Position numbers and translations under genes: made by a program. DNA of 64,000 bases, from positions 434,001 through 498,000 of the forward strand of contig NZ_JAJFZN010000004.1 in the NCBI RefSeq assembly GCF_020731145.1. The letters are read 5' to 3'. Under the pieces are notes generated by a model. It was not told the DNA's origin. It saw only the letters and a program-made list of their open reading frames with translations, and ran no database searches. Source of the stretch: Sneathiella sp. HT1-7. GTDB taxonomy: Bacteria > Pseudomonadota > Alphaproteobacteria > Sneathiellales > Sneathiellaceae. This document shows, piece after piece, positions 1 through 9,286 of the stretch. Every line of letters begins with the position of its first letter. Within the stretch, counting starts at the first letter, position 1.

Positions 1-558
1 ATTATTCTGGTGACCCAGTTTAACAGCTTCTATCATGCCTTCCTGATCCTGACTGCAGTCATTATGTCAACCATTGGCGTCTTTGTCGGCCTGATCATAA
101 CCGGTCAGCCGTTCGGCATTGTCATGACGGGCGTCGGGGTTATCGCGCTTGCCGGGATCGTGGTGAACAATAATATCGTTTTGATCGATACCTATGCGCA
201 CTTACGCAAGCAGGGCATGGAAGCGATGGAAGCGGTTCTGAGAACCGGTGCCCAGCGCCTGCGCCCCGTGATGCTGACGACCGTCACGACAATTTTCGGC
301 CTGCTGCCCATGACCTTGCAGATCAACATCGATTTTGTCTCACGCGAGGTCGTGACGGGTGCGCCATCTTCGCAATGGTGGGTACAGCTTTCGACGGCGG
401 TGGCCTTCGGCCTTACCTTTGCGACGCTCCTCACCCTGATCATGACACCGTCATTGTTGATGCTGGGGGCAAATGTCAGTAGCTTTCTGGAACGGCATCG
501 TGAGAATAAGGCTGCGAAAAAGGCCCTAAAGAATGCTCATCCGGAACCTGCGGAATAG
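1..558 (+). CDS. RND-family efflux transporter, C-terminal end (partial)
   Basis: The reading frame is open from base 1, so the gene starts upstream and only about the last 185 codons are here. The visible part is the C-terminal membrane bundle of an AcrB/MexF-like proton-driven RND pump. It has hydrophobic helices, the VVNNNIVLIDTY segment and the RLRPVMLTTVTTIFGLLP segment that are typical after the second periplasmic loop. The last helix is followed by a basic cytoplasmic tail rich in Lys and Ala. A hairpin with a T-rich run follows the stop. Drug or metal specificity cannot be read from this fragment. Confidence 0.9.
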   Translation: MILVTQFNSFYHAFLILTAVIMSTIGVFVGLIITGQPFGIVMTGVGVIALAGIVVNNNIVLIDTYAHLRKQGMEAMEAVLRTGAQRLRPVMLTTVTTIFGLLPMTLQINIDFVSREVVTGAPSSQWWVQLSTAVAFGLTFATLLTLIMTPSLLMLGANVSSFLERHRENKAAKKALKNAHPEPAE

Positions 559-604
559 GACGTCATCGGTCCCTTCCCCGGCAATATTTCTATAGGTGAA
601 ACCG

Positions 605-632
605 AAAAGGCTTGAGAATTCTCAGGCCTTTT
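605..632. terminator. Bidirectional hairpin terminator between RND gene and pssA
   Basis: AAAAGGCTTGAG and CTCAGGCCTTTT pair around an AATT loop with one G-T pair. The downstream run on the plus strand is T-rich. The hairpin overlaps the stop codon of pssA on the minus strand, so it can serve both convergent genes. Confidence 0.75.
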
Positions 633-1449
633 CTTCTTTTTCCTCTTCGTCGTCATCGTCAATGGCGTCGGAGATTTCCCCATCCGTGTTTTTACGGTTT
701 TCCTGTTCCTGCAGTCGGCGATGGCTGAGGATGGAAAAGGGGATGGTCGCCATATAAACAATCGCAATAAGGGAAAGCAGCTGCCACGGATAGCTTGCAA
801 GCACCGCCGCCAGACCGCCAACCAGCAACAGAACCGGCATAATAAAGCGACGGGCGATGCGAACACGCTTGATGGAAAACGTCGGAATCCGGCTCGCCAT
901 CATGAAAGCCATGAATAGTATCCATCCCGCATTCAGGATGGCAGAACGGAAGAAATCGCTCTCTGTATAGAAATGCATCACCATGAACAGAAGCGAGATA
1001 GAGGCTCCTGCTGGCGCCGCAATTCCAGTGAAATAACGGCTGGCCCACGCAGGTTGCTCCTCATCCAGCATGGAATTGAACCGCGCAAGACGCAACGCAC
1101 AGGACACCGTGAAAATGAGTGCAATAATCCAGCCAACCCCGCCAAGACCACTCTCAAGCGTCCAGAGAAACAGAACAAGACCAGGGGCAACACCGAAACT
1201 GACAAAATCAGACAAAGAATCAAGTTCCGCGCCAAATCTTGACGAGCTTTTCAATAGCCGTGCCATCCGGCCATCAAGCCCGTCCAGTACTCCCGCCGCC
1301 AAAATCGCGATGACCGCCATTTCCCATTTCTCATCCAATGAGAAGCGCACAGACGTGAGTCCGGCACAAAGCGCCAACATGGTGAGCATATTCGGGATCA
1401 GGGAGTTGAGCGGCATAAACCGCAGGCGGCGACGCTGACGGATGGGCAT
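622..1449 (-). CDS. pssA: CDP-diacylglycerol--serine O-phosphatidyltransferase
   Basis: Inner-membrane enzyme that joins CDP-diacylglycerol and serine to phosphatidylserine, the precursor of phosphatidylethanolamine. The CDP-alcohol phosphotransferase signature is present near residues 57-85: DGLDGRMARLL, then FGAELDSLSD, giving the DG..AR....G...D...D metal-binding pattern. Six or more hydrophobic helices follow. The last 25 residues form a very acidic Asp/Glu tail. The 275-residue length fits the family's membrane-spanning type found in alphaproteobacteria. It starts one base after the psd stop, so the two are co-transcribed and probably translationally coupled. Confidence 0.95.
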   Translation of the reverse strand: MPIRQRRRLRFMPLNSLIPNMLTMLALCAGLTSVRFSLDEKWEMAVIAILAAGVLDGLDGRMARLLKSSSRFGAELDSLSDFVSFGVAPGLVLFLWTLESGLGGVGWIIALIFTVSCALRLARFNSMLDEEQPAWASRYFTGIAAPAGASISLLFMVMHFYTESDFFRSAILNAGWILFMAFMMASRIPTFSIKRVRIARRFIMPVLLLVGGLAAVLASYPWQLLSLIAIVYMATIPFSILSHRRLQEQENRKNTDGEISDAIDDDDEEEKEEKA

Positions 1450-2148
1450 TTAGCGAACCTCCAACGCCATGGGCGCCTCGTTCTTTGCCTTCAAATCTGC
1501 GATAACCGTCTCTCCGCCGACCATTGACTGACCGACACCGACAAGCGGCTCTACCCCATCAGGAAGATAGATATCCGTACGGCTTCCGAAGCGGATAAGA
1601 CCAAATCGCTCACCGGTCCGAACTTCCTGATTATCGGTGAGATAGCAAACGATCCGCCGCGCCACGAGGCCGGCAATCTGCACAAACACGATGTCATTGC
1701 CATCATTATCACGCAAATGTACCGCATGACGTTCATTCTCCTCCGACGCTTTGTCGAGGGCTGCGTTCAGAAACTTGCCGGGGCGATAGACCTGACGGAT
1801 GATCGTGCCGCCGAGTGGGATGCGATTGACGTGCACATTAAAAACATTCAGAAAAACACTAATGCGAAGGCGTGCATCTGACCCCATGCCGAGTTCCTCC
1901 GGCGGAACGGCCCGTTCGATCATCTGAACGACCCCATCAGCAGGACTGACAATCAAGCCCTCTCTGGTTGGAACATGACGGTCTGGATCACGGAAGAAGT
2001 AGACGCACCAAAGCGTCAGGATCACACCGATCCAGCCGAGCAACGGCCAGGTAAACAGAAAAAGAGCGACAGTTATCGCGGCAAAGATGGCGATAAACCG
2101 GTGGCCTTCCTGATTGATCGGAACCAGTACTGATTTTAGCGTGTCCAT
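1450..2148 (-). CDS. psd: Phosphatidylserine decarboxylase (short proenzyme)
   Basis: Decarboxylates phosphatidylserine to phosphatidylethanolamine at the inner membrane. It is the short proteobacterial type, 232 residues. There is an N-terminal hydrophobic pair of helices (about residues 18-51), the VSPADG segment with Asp71, and NVFNVHVNR with His106. The self-cleavage site is RFGSR, where Ser189 would become the pyruvoyl group that starts the small alpha chain. It lies directly upstream of pssA in the same operon, so both steps of phosphatidylethanolamine synthesis are made together. Confidence 0.95.
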   Translation of the reverse strand: MDTLKSVLVPINQEGHRFIAIFAAITVALFLFTWPLLGWIGVILTLWCVYFFRDPDRHVPTREGLIVSPADGVVQMIERAVPPEELGMGSDARLRISVFLNVFNVHVNRIPLGGTIIRQVYRPGKFLNAALDKASEENERHAVHLRDNDGNDIVFVQIAGLVARRIVCYLTDNQEVRTGERFGLIRFGSRTDIYLPDGVEPLVGVGQSMVGGETVIADLKAKNEAPMALEVR

Positions 2149-2258
2149 GTTTACTTCCCTTCGGCATACGACCCGTTACTCAAACTAGGTCATACCGCAT
2201 GTGTTCGTCAAAAAGAACAAAAAGATGATATTCCGAAACAGCAGATAGATTGTATCGT

Positions 2259-4091
2259 TTAATCCAGTACCTGCTCAAGTTTCTCCTGATAGGTCGCGGC
2301 TTCCTGCTGCCGTTTCCACATGGCGGCATATTTCCCTTCCTTCGCGAGGAGGTCTTTATGGCGCCCGCGCTCTTGAATAATACCATTTTCAAGAACAATA
2401 ATCTCATCCGCCTCCACCACCGTGGAGAGTCGATGGGCAATCACCAGCGTTGTACGGTTTTTAGAAACTTCTGCCAAGCTCGCTTGTATTTCTTTCTCCG
2501 TATGGGAATCAAGCGCGGAAGTCGCTTCATCAAACAGAAGTATGCGCGGCTGTTTCAGGATGGCCCGTGCGATCGCGACACGTTGTTTCTCCCCACCGGA
2601 GAGCTTCAAGCCCCGCTCGCCCACCATAGTATTATAACCATCGGGTAATTTTTCAATGAGCTTATCAATGCTGGCAAGACGGGCCGCCGCCTCGATCTCC
2701 GCATCGGTCGCGCCGGGGCGTCCATACGCAATGTTGTAGCGAATCGTATCGTTAAAGAGGACAGTGTCCTGCGGTACAATACCGATAGCCGCGCGCAAGG
2801 AATCTTGCGTCACTTCATTAATCTTCTGCCCGTCAATTGTCACATAGCCCTTATCAACATCATAGAACCGGAACAGAATGCGCGATATCGTCGACTTCCC
2901 GGCGCCAGATGGTCCGACAATGGCCGTTGTCTTGCCGGACGGCACCCTGAAAGAAACATCGTGCAATATCTGCCGATTGTCCTCATAGCCGAAATCAACA
3001 TGGTGAAACTCAACATCCCCGCCGCCTTCTGCAAGAGGCTTCGCTGCCGGGATATCCGCAATTTCACGGGATACGGTCAGGAGCTCAAACATCTTCTCCA
3101 TATCGACAAGGCTTTGCTTGATCTCGCGATAAACGAAGCCAAGGAAATTGAGCGGCTGCACAAGGAGCATCATAAAGGCATGGATAGCTACGAAATCACC
3201 GACCGTATACTCACCGGCCACAACCCCCCGTGCTGACAGGATCAGGACGGCGATCAACCCGGCACTGATAATGAACCCCTGCCCGATATTCAGATACGCA
3301 AGTGTCGTATTGCTTTTAACGGCGGCCGTTTCATAGGACGCAAGGGCCTTGTCGAACCGGCGGGCCTCATGCCCTTCATTGCCAAAATACTTGACCGTCT
3401 CGAAATTCAGCAGGCTATCAATGGCCTTGGTATTCGCCTCACTATCCTTTTCATTCATCGTCCGGCGGTATTTTAGTCGCCATTCGGTTACTGTCAGGGT
3501 GAAAAAGATATAGCTGACCAAAGTAACCAACGTAATAACGGACATCAGCCAGCCATACTGGACCAGCAAAATTCCGCAGATAAACAGGATTTTGAGTAAG
3601 GTCGGCGCAATGTTGAACAGCATAAAGCGCAGCAGGAAATCAATTCCCTTGGTGCCTCGCTCTATTACCCGACTAAGTCCACCCGTTTGCCGATCCAGAT
3701 GAAACCGCAACGAGAGGCGATGCAGATGCTGAAAAGTATTCAGCGCAACCTGCCGGATGGCGTTTTGCCCCACTTTTGCGAACACCGCATCCCGCAGCTC
3801 AGCAAAGGCTTGCGTCAAGACACGCGCCACCCCGAACGCAACAATCAAGCCCGCCGGCATGACAATGACTGGATTCACATCCCCCGTCATATCATCAACG
3901 ATATACTTCAAGATATAGGGTGTATAAACGGAAGCGACCTCAGCCATTACAAGCAGAACAACCGCAATCACAACACGGATTTTCAGATCATTCCGACCGC
4001 CAACCCAGAGATACTCACCGAGCGAGCGCAGCGTTGAGAAATGGCTACGTGAGCTGGATTGGCTGTGGCTGTCGAACGTCTGATTGCTCAT
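2259..4091 (-). CDS. Atm1-type ABC exporter, fused membrane and ATPase half-transporter
   Basis: Homodimeric ABC half-exporter of the Atm1/HMT family, which moves glutathione-linked metal or sulfur species across the inner membrane. A six-helix membrane domain comes first (about residues 30-320), with the NEKDSEANTKAIDSLLNFETVKYFGNE segment split here by coupling helices and typical of Atm1. The ATPase domain follows with Walker A GPSGAGKST, signature LSGGEKQRVAIARA and Walker B ILLFDEATSALD. The longest frame begins at 4142, but I chose the internal ATG at 4091 (MSNQTFDS), giving 610 residues, because the extra upstream residues look non-coding. A weak GGATAC lies just before it. Confidence 0.9.
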   Translation of the reverse strand: MSNQTFDSHSQSSSRSHFSTLRSLGEYLWVGGRNDLKIRVVIAVVLLVMAEVASVYTPYILKYIVDDMTGDVNPVIVMPAGLIVAFGVARVLTQAFAELRDAVFAKVGQNAIRQVALNTFQHLHRLSLRFHLDRQTGGLSRVIERGTKGIDFLLRFMLFNIAPTLLKILFICGILLVQYGWLMSVITLVTLVSYIFFTLTVTEWRLKYRRTMNEKDSEANTKAIDSLLNFETVKYFGNEGHEARRFDKALASYETAAVKSNTTLAYLNIGQGFIISAGLIAVLILSARGVVAGEYTVGDFVAIHAFMMLLVQPLNFLGFVYREIKQSLVDMEKMFELLTVSREIADIPAAKPLAEGGGDVEFHHVDFGYEDNRQILHDVSFRVPSGKTTAIVGPSGAGKSTISRILFRFYDVDKGYVTIDGQKINEVTQDSLRAAIGIVPQDTVLFNDTIRYNIAYGRPGATDAEIEAAARLASIDKLIEKLPDGYNTMVGERGLKLSGGEKQRVAIARAILKQPRILLFDEATSALDSHTEKEIQASLAEVSKNRTTLVIAHRLSTVVEADEIIVLENGIIQERGRHKDLLAKEGKYAAMWKRQQEAATYQEKLEQVLD

Positions 4092-4161
4092 GATGTATCC
4101 GCATTGACCCAAGTTACTTAAACATAGCGTAAAGCCCGGCAATTAGAGCCGACAAAATCCC

Positions 4162-4187
4162 TGTGACCACCCTTTTTGTGATGGTCA
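4162..4187. repeat. Small inverted repeat upstream of the Atm1-type gene
   Basis: GTGACCACC and GATGGTCAC pair with one mismatch around an 8-base T-rich loop. It lies in the 121-base gap between the LysM gene stop and the ABC exporter start. It may be a weak terminator or an operator; no clean T-run follows it. Confidence 0.35.
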
Positions 4188-4212
4188 CTACATCTGAACT
4201 AGGGGAATTTCG

Positions 4213-5328
4213 TCATTCTTGCTTAGGAAGAGCGAAAATCTGTCCCGGGTAGATGAGATCAGGATCGCGGATCTGGTTCTGATTAGCCTGATAGATCACG
4301 GTATATTCCATCCCCTCACCATAAACGCGCCGGGCAATGCGCCAGAGGCTGTTACCGGGCTGGACAATGGCGCTGAGACCGCCACTAGCCTGAGCAAGAA
4401 CAACATCGCTAGCCGGTGTTTTCTGAAACGGCAGCTCGATCCGCGAGATAATTTTCCCGTCCGTCCCATGCTGATCAATCCGAAGCGTGTGATTACCTGC
4501 CGGAATGGACTCGTCCGGGACCAGTGACCAGTTACCATCGCTATCAACTACGGCCGTCCCGACCGGCTTGTTATTCATATATACCGTGATACGATTGCCC
4601 GGTTGCCCACGCCCCGAAAGAGAGAGCGTTCCCTTATCGTCATAGTTCACAGATCCAAGCGATAAATCCTTCGCCGCAGAGACATCCCCTTTCGCTGCAG
4701 GTACCTGCAAGAGCTTCGTCGTGGAACCTGTTGCCGCGCCGCTCACATCATCTTTCGGAACCAGCATGGCGATCGCAGGAACCCGATCATCCACGGGGAT
4801 TGTGCAATCAGGCACATTCATGATGACGAGGCTGCCTGACTCAAGCTCGTTGCCATCGATCCCGAGTGCGCTCAAATTAACTGTTTGCGATCCCGACGGA
4901 AGAGGTTTGCTTGACGTGAACACCCACTCCCCATTCGAAGACGCCGTTGCCTCACCGGTCTTATCCGAGCCTATATAGATTGTAACCAAAGCTTTGGGTT
5001 CCGCCCGACCGGCGGCCACAAGGTCGCAATTTTGATCAATACGAATAATATCGAAGCTCGGGCGGGCAAGCGCCACGCGTTTACCTTCATCATCTGTTGT
5101 ATCGTCGAGATTTTTCTCAATGACTTTGGCCTGAGAGACAGCTGCCTGTTCTGCTTCTTTGGCACCATCCCCTCCATTGGCCTTGGCGGGGGCAGTCTCC
5201 GCATTCGATAGGTCAGTTGTTTCAACGGGACCCTGCGGTTCAGAGCCGAAAAACATGTCACTGCGATAAAAGAGAAACAGACCAGCCACTAAAAGCAATA
5301 AAATCGCCAAGATACCAAATACGCGCAC
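4213..5328 (-). CDS. Membrane-anchored LysM protein with two Ig-like repeats
   Basis: A 371-residue envelope protein. An N-terminal hydrophobic helix (about residues 4-21) anchors it, followed by a low-complexity acidic Ala/Glu linker. Two related beta-rich segments follow: one around ALVTIYIGSDKTGEA...NGEWVF, and a second around GNRITVYMNNKPVGTAVV...DGNWSLVP. Both have the D/NGxW pattern of bacterial Ig-like modules. The last 50 residues are a LysM domain (PGNSLWRIARRVYG ... NQIRDPDLIYPGQIFALP) that binds peptidoglycan or chitin-like glycans. The architecture is common in alphaproteobacteria, often near Atm1-type exporters, but the exact role is unknown. Confidence 0.85.
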   Translation of the reverse strand: MRVFGILAILLLLVAGLFLFYRSDMFFGSEPQGPVETTDLSNAETAPAKANGGDGAKEAEQAAVSQAKVIEKNLDDTTDDEGKRVALARPSFDIIRIDQNCDLVAAGRAEPKALVTIYIGSDKTGEATASSNGEWVFTSSKPLPSGSQTVNLSALGIDGNELESGSLVIMNVPDCTIPVDDRVPAIAMLVPKDDVSGAATGSTTKLLQVPAAKGDVSAAKDLSLGSVNYDDKGTLSLSGRGQPGNRITVYMNNKPVGTAVVDSDGNWSLVPDESIPAGNHTLRIDQHGTDGKIISRIELPFQKTPASDVVLAQASGGLSAIVQPGNSLWRIARRVYGEGMEYTVIYQANQNQIRDPDLIYPGQIFALPKQE

Positions 5329-5425
5329 CAGAGCCTCACTCGGTTAACTATATATGTCGCTATTATGAACCCCCATGGCAATTCGCGCAATCTTTAGTAA
5401 AATTTGAAAGATTGAGGGTCGTGAG

Positions 5426-6337
5426 CTACTGGATTTTATTGTTAATCGGAGGGATACTTTTTAAGTAAACAGCAATCGCAGCGAGGTCATCCTCCGTCAG
5501 CTTGGATGTGCTATGGTTGATCACTTCTTCCATGCTGCCTTGTACATTGTCGAAGTCGGGTTTCATCCCGTCCTTCATGAAGCTGACGATATCCCCTTCT
5601 GACCAGTCTCCAATCCCCGTTTCACCATCCGGCGTGATGTTTGGAACTTTCTCTCCCTCCCCGCCATTCACTGTCCCGGCGAGATAAAAATCACTCTCCG
5701 TTCCACCCAGAAAATTGCGCGGCGTATGACATTCTCCGCAATGGGTCAATGCCTCCACCAGATAGCCGCCTCGGGCAACGGCCTTGCTGGCATTCGCGGG
5801 AGGAGTATAAGCACCATCTTTAAAAAAGAGGAGCCGCCACCCCCACTGCAACCAACGCCAGGAGAATGGTGCGGATACTTCATGCGGCCGGTTTTCTTTT
5901 GCAACTGGCGTCAAAGACATCAGATGGGCTTTAATGGCAAGCGCATCACCATCTGTCATTTTAGTATAGCTGGTATAGGGAAAAGCCGGAAAAAAATACT
6001 GTCCCGCAGGCGAAATACCGTGTTTTACTGCCTTCAGAAATTCTTCATTCGACCAGCCACCAATGCCATTATCCTTGTCCGCCGTTATATTCGGCGAATA
6101 GAAAGTGCCAAAAGGTGTATCAAGCGCACGCCCTCCCGCGAATGGCTCACCCTTGTTCTTGATATCCGTATGGCACCCATAGCAGCCGCCAGCCGCGGTG
6201 AGATAAGCGCCTTTATCTGCTATCTCATCCGCCTGCGACACACTGATACAAACCGACGCCAATAGATAGGCCGCCCCAAATTGCATGGCGGTCCGTCGGA
6301 GCTTGGACTGGAATCTTCTCTGCATCTGCAGTTTCAC
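5426..6337 (-). CDS. Periplasmic di-heme cytochrome c
   Basis: Exported electron carrier with a basic N-terminus, a hydrophobic signal segment ending near SQADE, and two heme c attachment sites, CYGCH and CGECH. Each opens a cytochrome c domain. The PNITADKDNGIGGW and PNITPDGETGIGDW segments, one per domain, are the hallmark of the di- or tri-heme subunit of membrane alcohol, aldehyde or gluconate dehydrogenases. Those subunits normally have three hemes; this one has only two in 303 residues, so it may be a stand-alone donor or acceptor. No dehydrogenase subunit is next to it. It lies 21 bases after the cytochrome c' gene and is probably co-transcribed. Confidence 0.9.
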   Translation of the reverse strand: MKLQMQRRFQSKLRRTAMQFGAAYLLASVCISVSQADEIADKGAYLTAAGGCYGCHTDIKNKGEPFAGGRALDTPFGTFYSPNITADKDNGIGGWSNEEFLKAVKHGISPAGQYFFPAFPYTSYTKMTDGDALAIKAHLMSLTPVAKENRPHEVSAPFSWRWLQWGWRLLFFKDGAYTPPANASKAVARGGYLVEALTHCGECHTPRNFLGGTESDFYLAGTVNGGEGEKVPNITPDGETGIGDWSEGDIVSFMKDGMKPDFDNVQGSMEEVINHSTSKLTEDDLAAIAVYLKSIPPINNKIQ

Positions 6338-6358
6338 ACCCCGAAAGTATCGTTACTC

Positions 6359-6826
6359 TTACTGCTTTGGTTTACGGAATTGCTTGTGACAGCCGCCGCA
6401 TGTGCCACCCGTTTCCTTTAGTGCCGCGCCAATCATTGCCTGATCGCCCGATTTTACGGCCACAACCAATTGCGTAGCGGCAGCCTGAAAATCTTCGATA
6501 TCCTTTTGAAATTCGTCAGGTTGCGTCCAGATTTCCGGTTTCGCGCGTGAGGCCTCAACACCGGATCCTTCGGGGAAAAACTTGGGCATATTCGCCGCGA
6601 TCCCCGCGATCTCCTCGGCATTGTCATTCAGGGAATCGCTATAGGCCACCTCCCCTTTCGCGACCTTTGCGATGGCTCCCATATTCATGCCGAGTTTCTT
6701 CATTTCCGCAATTCTGAAATCGGCTTCCTTATTACCGGTGGATTCCGAATGTGCATTCGCCATACCGCCAAACAAGGCGCCACCAATCAATATCGCCATA
6801 ACTGGTTTCATGAGCATCTTTTTCAT
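6359..6826 (-). CDS. Cytochrome c' (class II c-type cytochrome)
   Basis: A 155-residue periplasmic protein with a signal peptide ending about ANA-HSE and a single C-terminal heme motif CGGCHKQFR, the class II layout. The rest is predicted as a four-helix bundle. Cytochromes c' bind NO and CO and are tied to nitrosative-stress defence. It is the first gene of a pair with the di-heme cytochrome, and a small secreted protein lies upstream in the same direction. Confidence 0.93.
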   Translation of the reverse strand: MKKMLMKPVMAILIGGALFGGMANAHSESTGNKEADFRIAEMKKLGMNMGAIAKVAKGEVAYSDSLNDNAEEIAGIAANMPKFFPEGSGVEASRAKPEIWTQPDEFQKDIEDFQAAATQLVVAVKSGDQAMIGAALKETGGTCGGCHKQFRKPKQ

Positions 6827-6903
6827 TTTCTAACTCCCAAGCTAGTTAAATATAAGATCAATTCGACATGCCTTACACTTTGAATAGATGCAAAACACTA
6901 ATT

Positions 6904-7272
6904 TCATTGCGGGATAATGACAACCATTTCCGCACCGCCGGTGCCATGAACCTTGTCATGGGCACGAATACGTACCTTTTTCACATTCATCGGCAATGAC
7001 AAGGTTTTGGATCTGGTAAAGGGTTGCTCGTCCTCATGAGGATGCATTAAAACCCGACTGCCGAGATTGTTGCCGTCCATGTCCAGAATATCCCAACGAT
7101 CCGCATAGTGATCCCATCCCTGATCCTCATGACGAACGGTAACACTGAAGCGGTAAACGTCTGCATCGACCTTCACGACCTTGACGTCAATGACATCCGC
7201 CTCCCCCGCCAAAAGAGAGCTTGACGACAGAAGCAGGAAGCCGCAAATAGTTAAGGTAATGATACTTCTCAT
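6904..7272 (-). CDS. Small secreted protein of unknown function
   Basis: 122 residues with a clear signal peptide (MRSIITLTICGFLLLSSSS, cleavage near LAGEA). The mature part is short, beta-rich and has many His, Asp and Trp residues (RHEDQGWDHYADRWDI, HPHEDEQP), which could bind a metal, though this is only a pattern. I do not recognise a named family. It is followed by the cytochrome c' and di-heme cytochrome genes in the same direction, so it may serve the same periplasmic redox function. A good AAGGTGGGAT ribosome site precedes the ATG. Only 30 bases separate it from the divergent LOG gene. Confidence 0.75.
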   Translation of the reverse strand: MRSIITLTICGFLLLSSSSLLAGEADVIDVKVVKVDADVYRFSVTVRHEDQGWDHYADRWDILDMDGNNLGSRVLMHPHEDEQPFTRSKTLSLPMNVKKVRIRAHDKVHGTGGAEMVVIIPQ

Positions 7273-7302
7273 ATCCCACCTTTTTCCGGTATAGTTTGTA
7301 GC

Positions 7303-7887
7303 ATGACTGAAATCTCTTCACTTTGTGTATATTGTGGTTCCCGGATACCCAAGGATCCATCTCATATTGATGCCGCCAAATCCCTTGGAAAAGACCTTGC
7401 CGAAAACGGGATCAGGCTTGTTTATGGTGGCGGGCATGTTGGCCTGATGGGCGTCATTGCCGATTCCACGATTGACTCTGGTGGACAGGTTACCGGGATT
7501 ATTCCCGGCCATCTACATGATATTGAAGTCAGTCACGAGAAATTGACGGAACTCCATATCGTCGACAGCATGCATGCCCGCAAGGAAATGATGTATCAGA
7601 CATCGGATGCTTTTGTCGTCCTTCCGGGTGGCCTCGGGACATTGGATGAAACATTTGAAATGGTCACCTGGCGTCAATTGGGGCTGCATGACAAGCCAAT
7701 CATCCTTGTCAATTACAAGAATTACTGGCGGCCGCTCCTCGATCTGATGGATCATATGATAAAGGCAGGATTCGTAGAGAAAGAGGCCCTGGGCTATTTC
7801 ACGGTTGTTGAAGAGCTCAAGGACATCATTCCGGCCCTTGCGAAAGCGCCGGATGCGGAAATAAAGGCCGATATCTCGAAATTTTAA
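7303..7887 (+). CDS. LOG-family cytokinin riboside 5'-monophosphate phosphoribohydrolase-like protein
   Basis: A 194-residue Rossmann-fold protein of the LOG (TIGR00730) family. The catalytic motif PGGLGTLDE and the following WRQLG segment are intact, as is the N-terminal CVYCGSR start. Members release the base from nucleoside 5'-monophosphates. In bacteria that do not signal to plants, the role is probably nucleotide salvage or clean-up. It stands alone on the plus strand before icd. The 30-base gap to the divergent secreted-protein gene means its promoter must extend into that gene or be leader-poor. Confidence 0.9.
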   Translation: MTEISSLCVYCGSRIPKDPSHIDAAKSLGKDLAENGIRLVYGGGHVGLMGVIADSTIDSGGQVTGIIPGHLHDIEVSHEKLTELHIVDSMHARKEMMYQTSDAFVVLPGGLGTLDETFEMVTWRQLGLHDKPIILVNYKNYWRPLLDLMDHMIKAGFVEKEALGYFTVVEELKDIIPALAKAPDAEIKADISKF

Positions 7888-7990
7888 AGGGAATTCGCTG
7901 TTTTTTTGTCGGATCAGCTTGCACAGATCGTCGGCAGTGATATTTTGCAGCCGCAGAACAACTAACCCATAGGCTAAGAAGGACGTCGAT

Positions 7991-9205
7991 ATGCCAAAAA
8001 TTCAAGTCAAAAATCCAGTCGTTGAACTGGACGGCGACGAAATGACCCGGATTATCTGGGAGTTCATCAAGAATAAGCTCATTCTTCCCTATTTGGATAT
8101 CGATCTGAAGTATTACGATCTAGGGATCGAAGCTCGGGATGAAACCGATGACCAGATCACTGTAGACGCGGCGAATGCCATCATCAAATATGGCGTAGGC
8201 GTAAAATGCGCCACTATCACCCCGGATGAAGAGCGGGTTGAGGAATTTGGCCTGAAACGCATGTATCGTTCCCCTAACGGCACGATCCGTAATATTCTGG
8301 GCGGCACCGTTTTCCGCGAGCCTATCATTTGTACAAATGTTCCCCGCTTGGTTCCAGGCTGGACCGATCCAATTGTCATCGGCCGTCATGCTTTTGGTGA
8401 TCAGTACCGCGCAACGGACATGGTCGTAAAAGGCCCTGGCAAGCTCACCATGAAGTTTGAGCCAGCCGATGGTAGCGAAACACAGGAATTTGAAGTTTTT
8501 GACTTCCCGTCAGGCGGCGTCGCCATGAGCATGTATAATCTGGATGACTCCATTCGCGGTTTCGCACGTGCCTGCATGAACTACGGCCTTAATCGCGGCT
8601 GGCCGGTTTATCTCTCCACCAAGAACACAATCTTGAAAGCCTATGACGGGCGCTTCAAGGATCTGTTCGAAGAAGTCTTCAACAGTGAGTTCAAGGCCAA
8701 ATTTGATGAGAAGGGCCTGACCTACGAACATCGCCTGATCGACGATATGGTCGCCTGTGCGATGAAATGGTCTGGTAAATATGTCTGGGCCTGTAAGAAC
8801 TACGACGGTGACGTACAGTCCGATACAGTCGCACAAGGATTTGGCTCTCTCGGGCTGATGACCTCTGTCCTGATGACGCCCGATGGCGACACAGTAGAAG
8901 CCGAAGCTGCTCATGGTACCGTGACCCGCCATTACCGGATGCATCAGCGGGGCGAGGAAACCTCGACCAACCCGATTGCCTCCATTTTCGCCTGGACACG
9001 CGGCCTGATGCATCGTGCCAAGCTCGATGGGAATGAAGAGTTGAGGAAATTTGCCGAGTCCCTTGAACAGGTTTGCGTCGCTACCGTTGAAGGCGGCGAA
9101 ATGACGAAGGATCTCGCACTTCTGGTCGGTCCCGATCAGCCTTGGCTCACCACCAACCAGTTCCTGGACGCGCTGGATGCAAATCTGCAAAAGAAAATGG
9201 CCTGA
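7991..9205 (+). CDS. icd: NADP-dependent isocitrate dehydrogenase
   Basis: TCA-cycle enzyme, isocitrate + NADP+ to 2-oxoglutarate + CO2 + NADPH. The 404 residues match the eukaryote-like subfamily II used by alphaproteobacteria, not the E. coli type. Substrate motifs are visible: [19 protein letters not shown] with the Ser-x-Asn and Arg residues, and the metal-binding DDMVA and YDGDVQSD segments. The adenine-binding HGTVTRH segment is near the C-terminus. AAGGACG lies upstream of the ATG, and a textbook terminator follows the stop. Confidence 0.98.
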   Translation: MPKIQVKNPVVELDGDEMTRIIWEFIKNKLILPYLDIDLKYYDLGIEARDETDDQITVDAANAIIKYGVGVKCATITPDEERVEEFGLKRMYRSPNGTIRNILGGTVFREPIICTNVPRLVPGWTDPIVIGRHAFGDQYRATDMVVKGPGKLTMKFEPADGSETQEFEVFDFPSGGVAMSMYNLDDSIRGFARACMNYGLNRGWPVYLSTKNTILKAYDGRFKDLFEEVFNSEFKAKFDEKGLTYEHRLIDDMVACAMKWSGKYVWACKNYDGDVQSDTVAQGFGSLGLMTSVLMTPDGDTVEAEAAHGTVTRHYRMHQRGEETSTNPIASIFAWTRGLMHRAKLDGNEELRKFAESLEQVCVATVEGGEMTKDLALLVGPDQPWLTTNQFLDALDANLQKKMA

Positions 9206-9231
9206 TCCAAGATCAGAGCTCTAATACGCAA

Positions 9232-9265
9232 AGAAAAAGCCGATCCTTCCGGGTCGGCTTTTTTT
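9232..9265 (+). terminator. Rho-independent terminator after icd
   Basis: AAAAAGCCGATCC pairs with GGGTCGGCTTTTT around a TTCC tetraloop, with one mismatch near the loop, followed by seven T. It lies 27 bases after the icd stop. The A-run on the other side could also terminate recA from the minus strand. Confidence 0.92.
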
Positions 9266-9286
9266 GTCGCTACTTATCTTCCAGCG

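Noticed and set aside
7273-7302. A separate promoter or small RNA in the 30-base gap
   Set aside because: Too short for two divergent promoters; no structure is visible.
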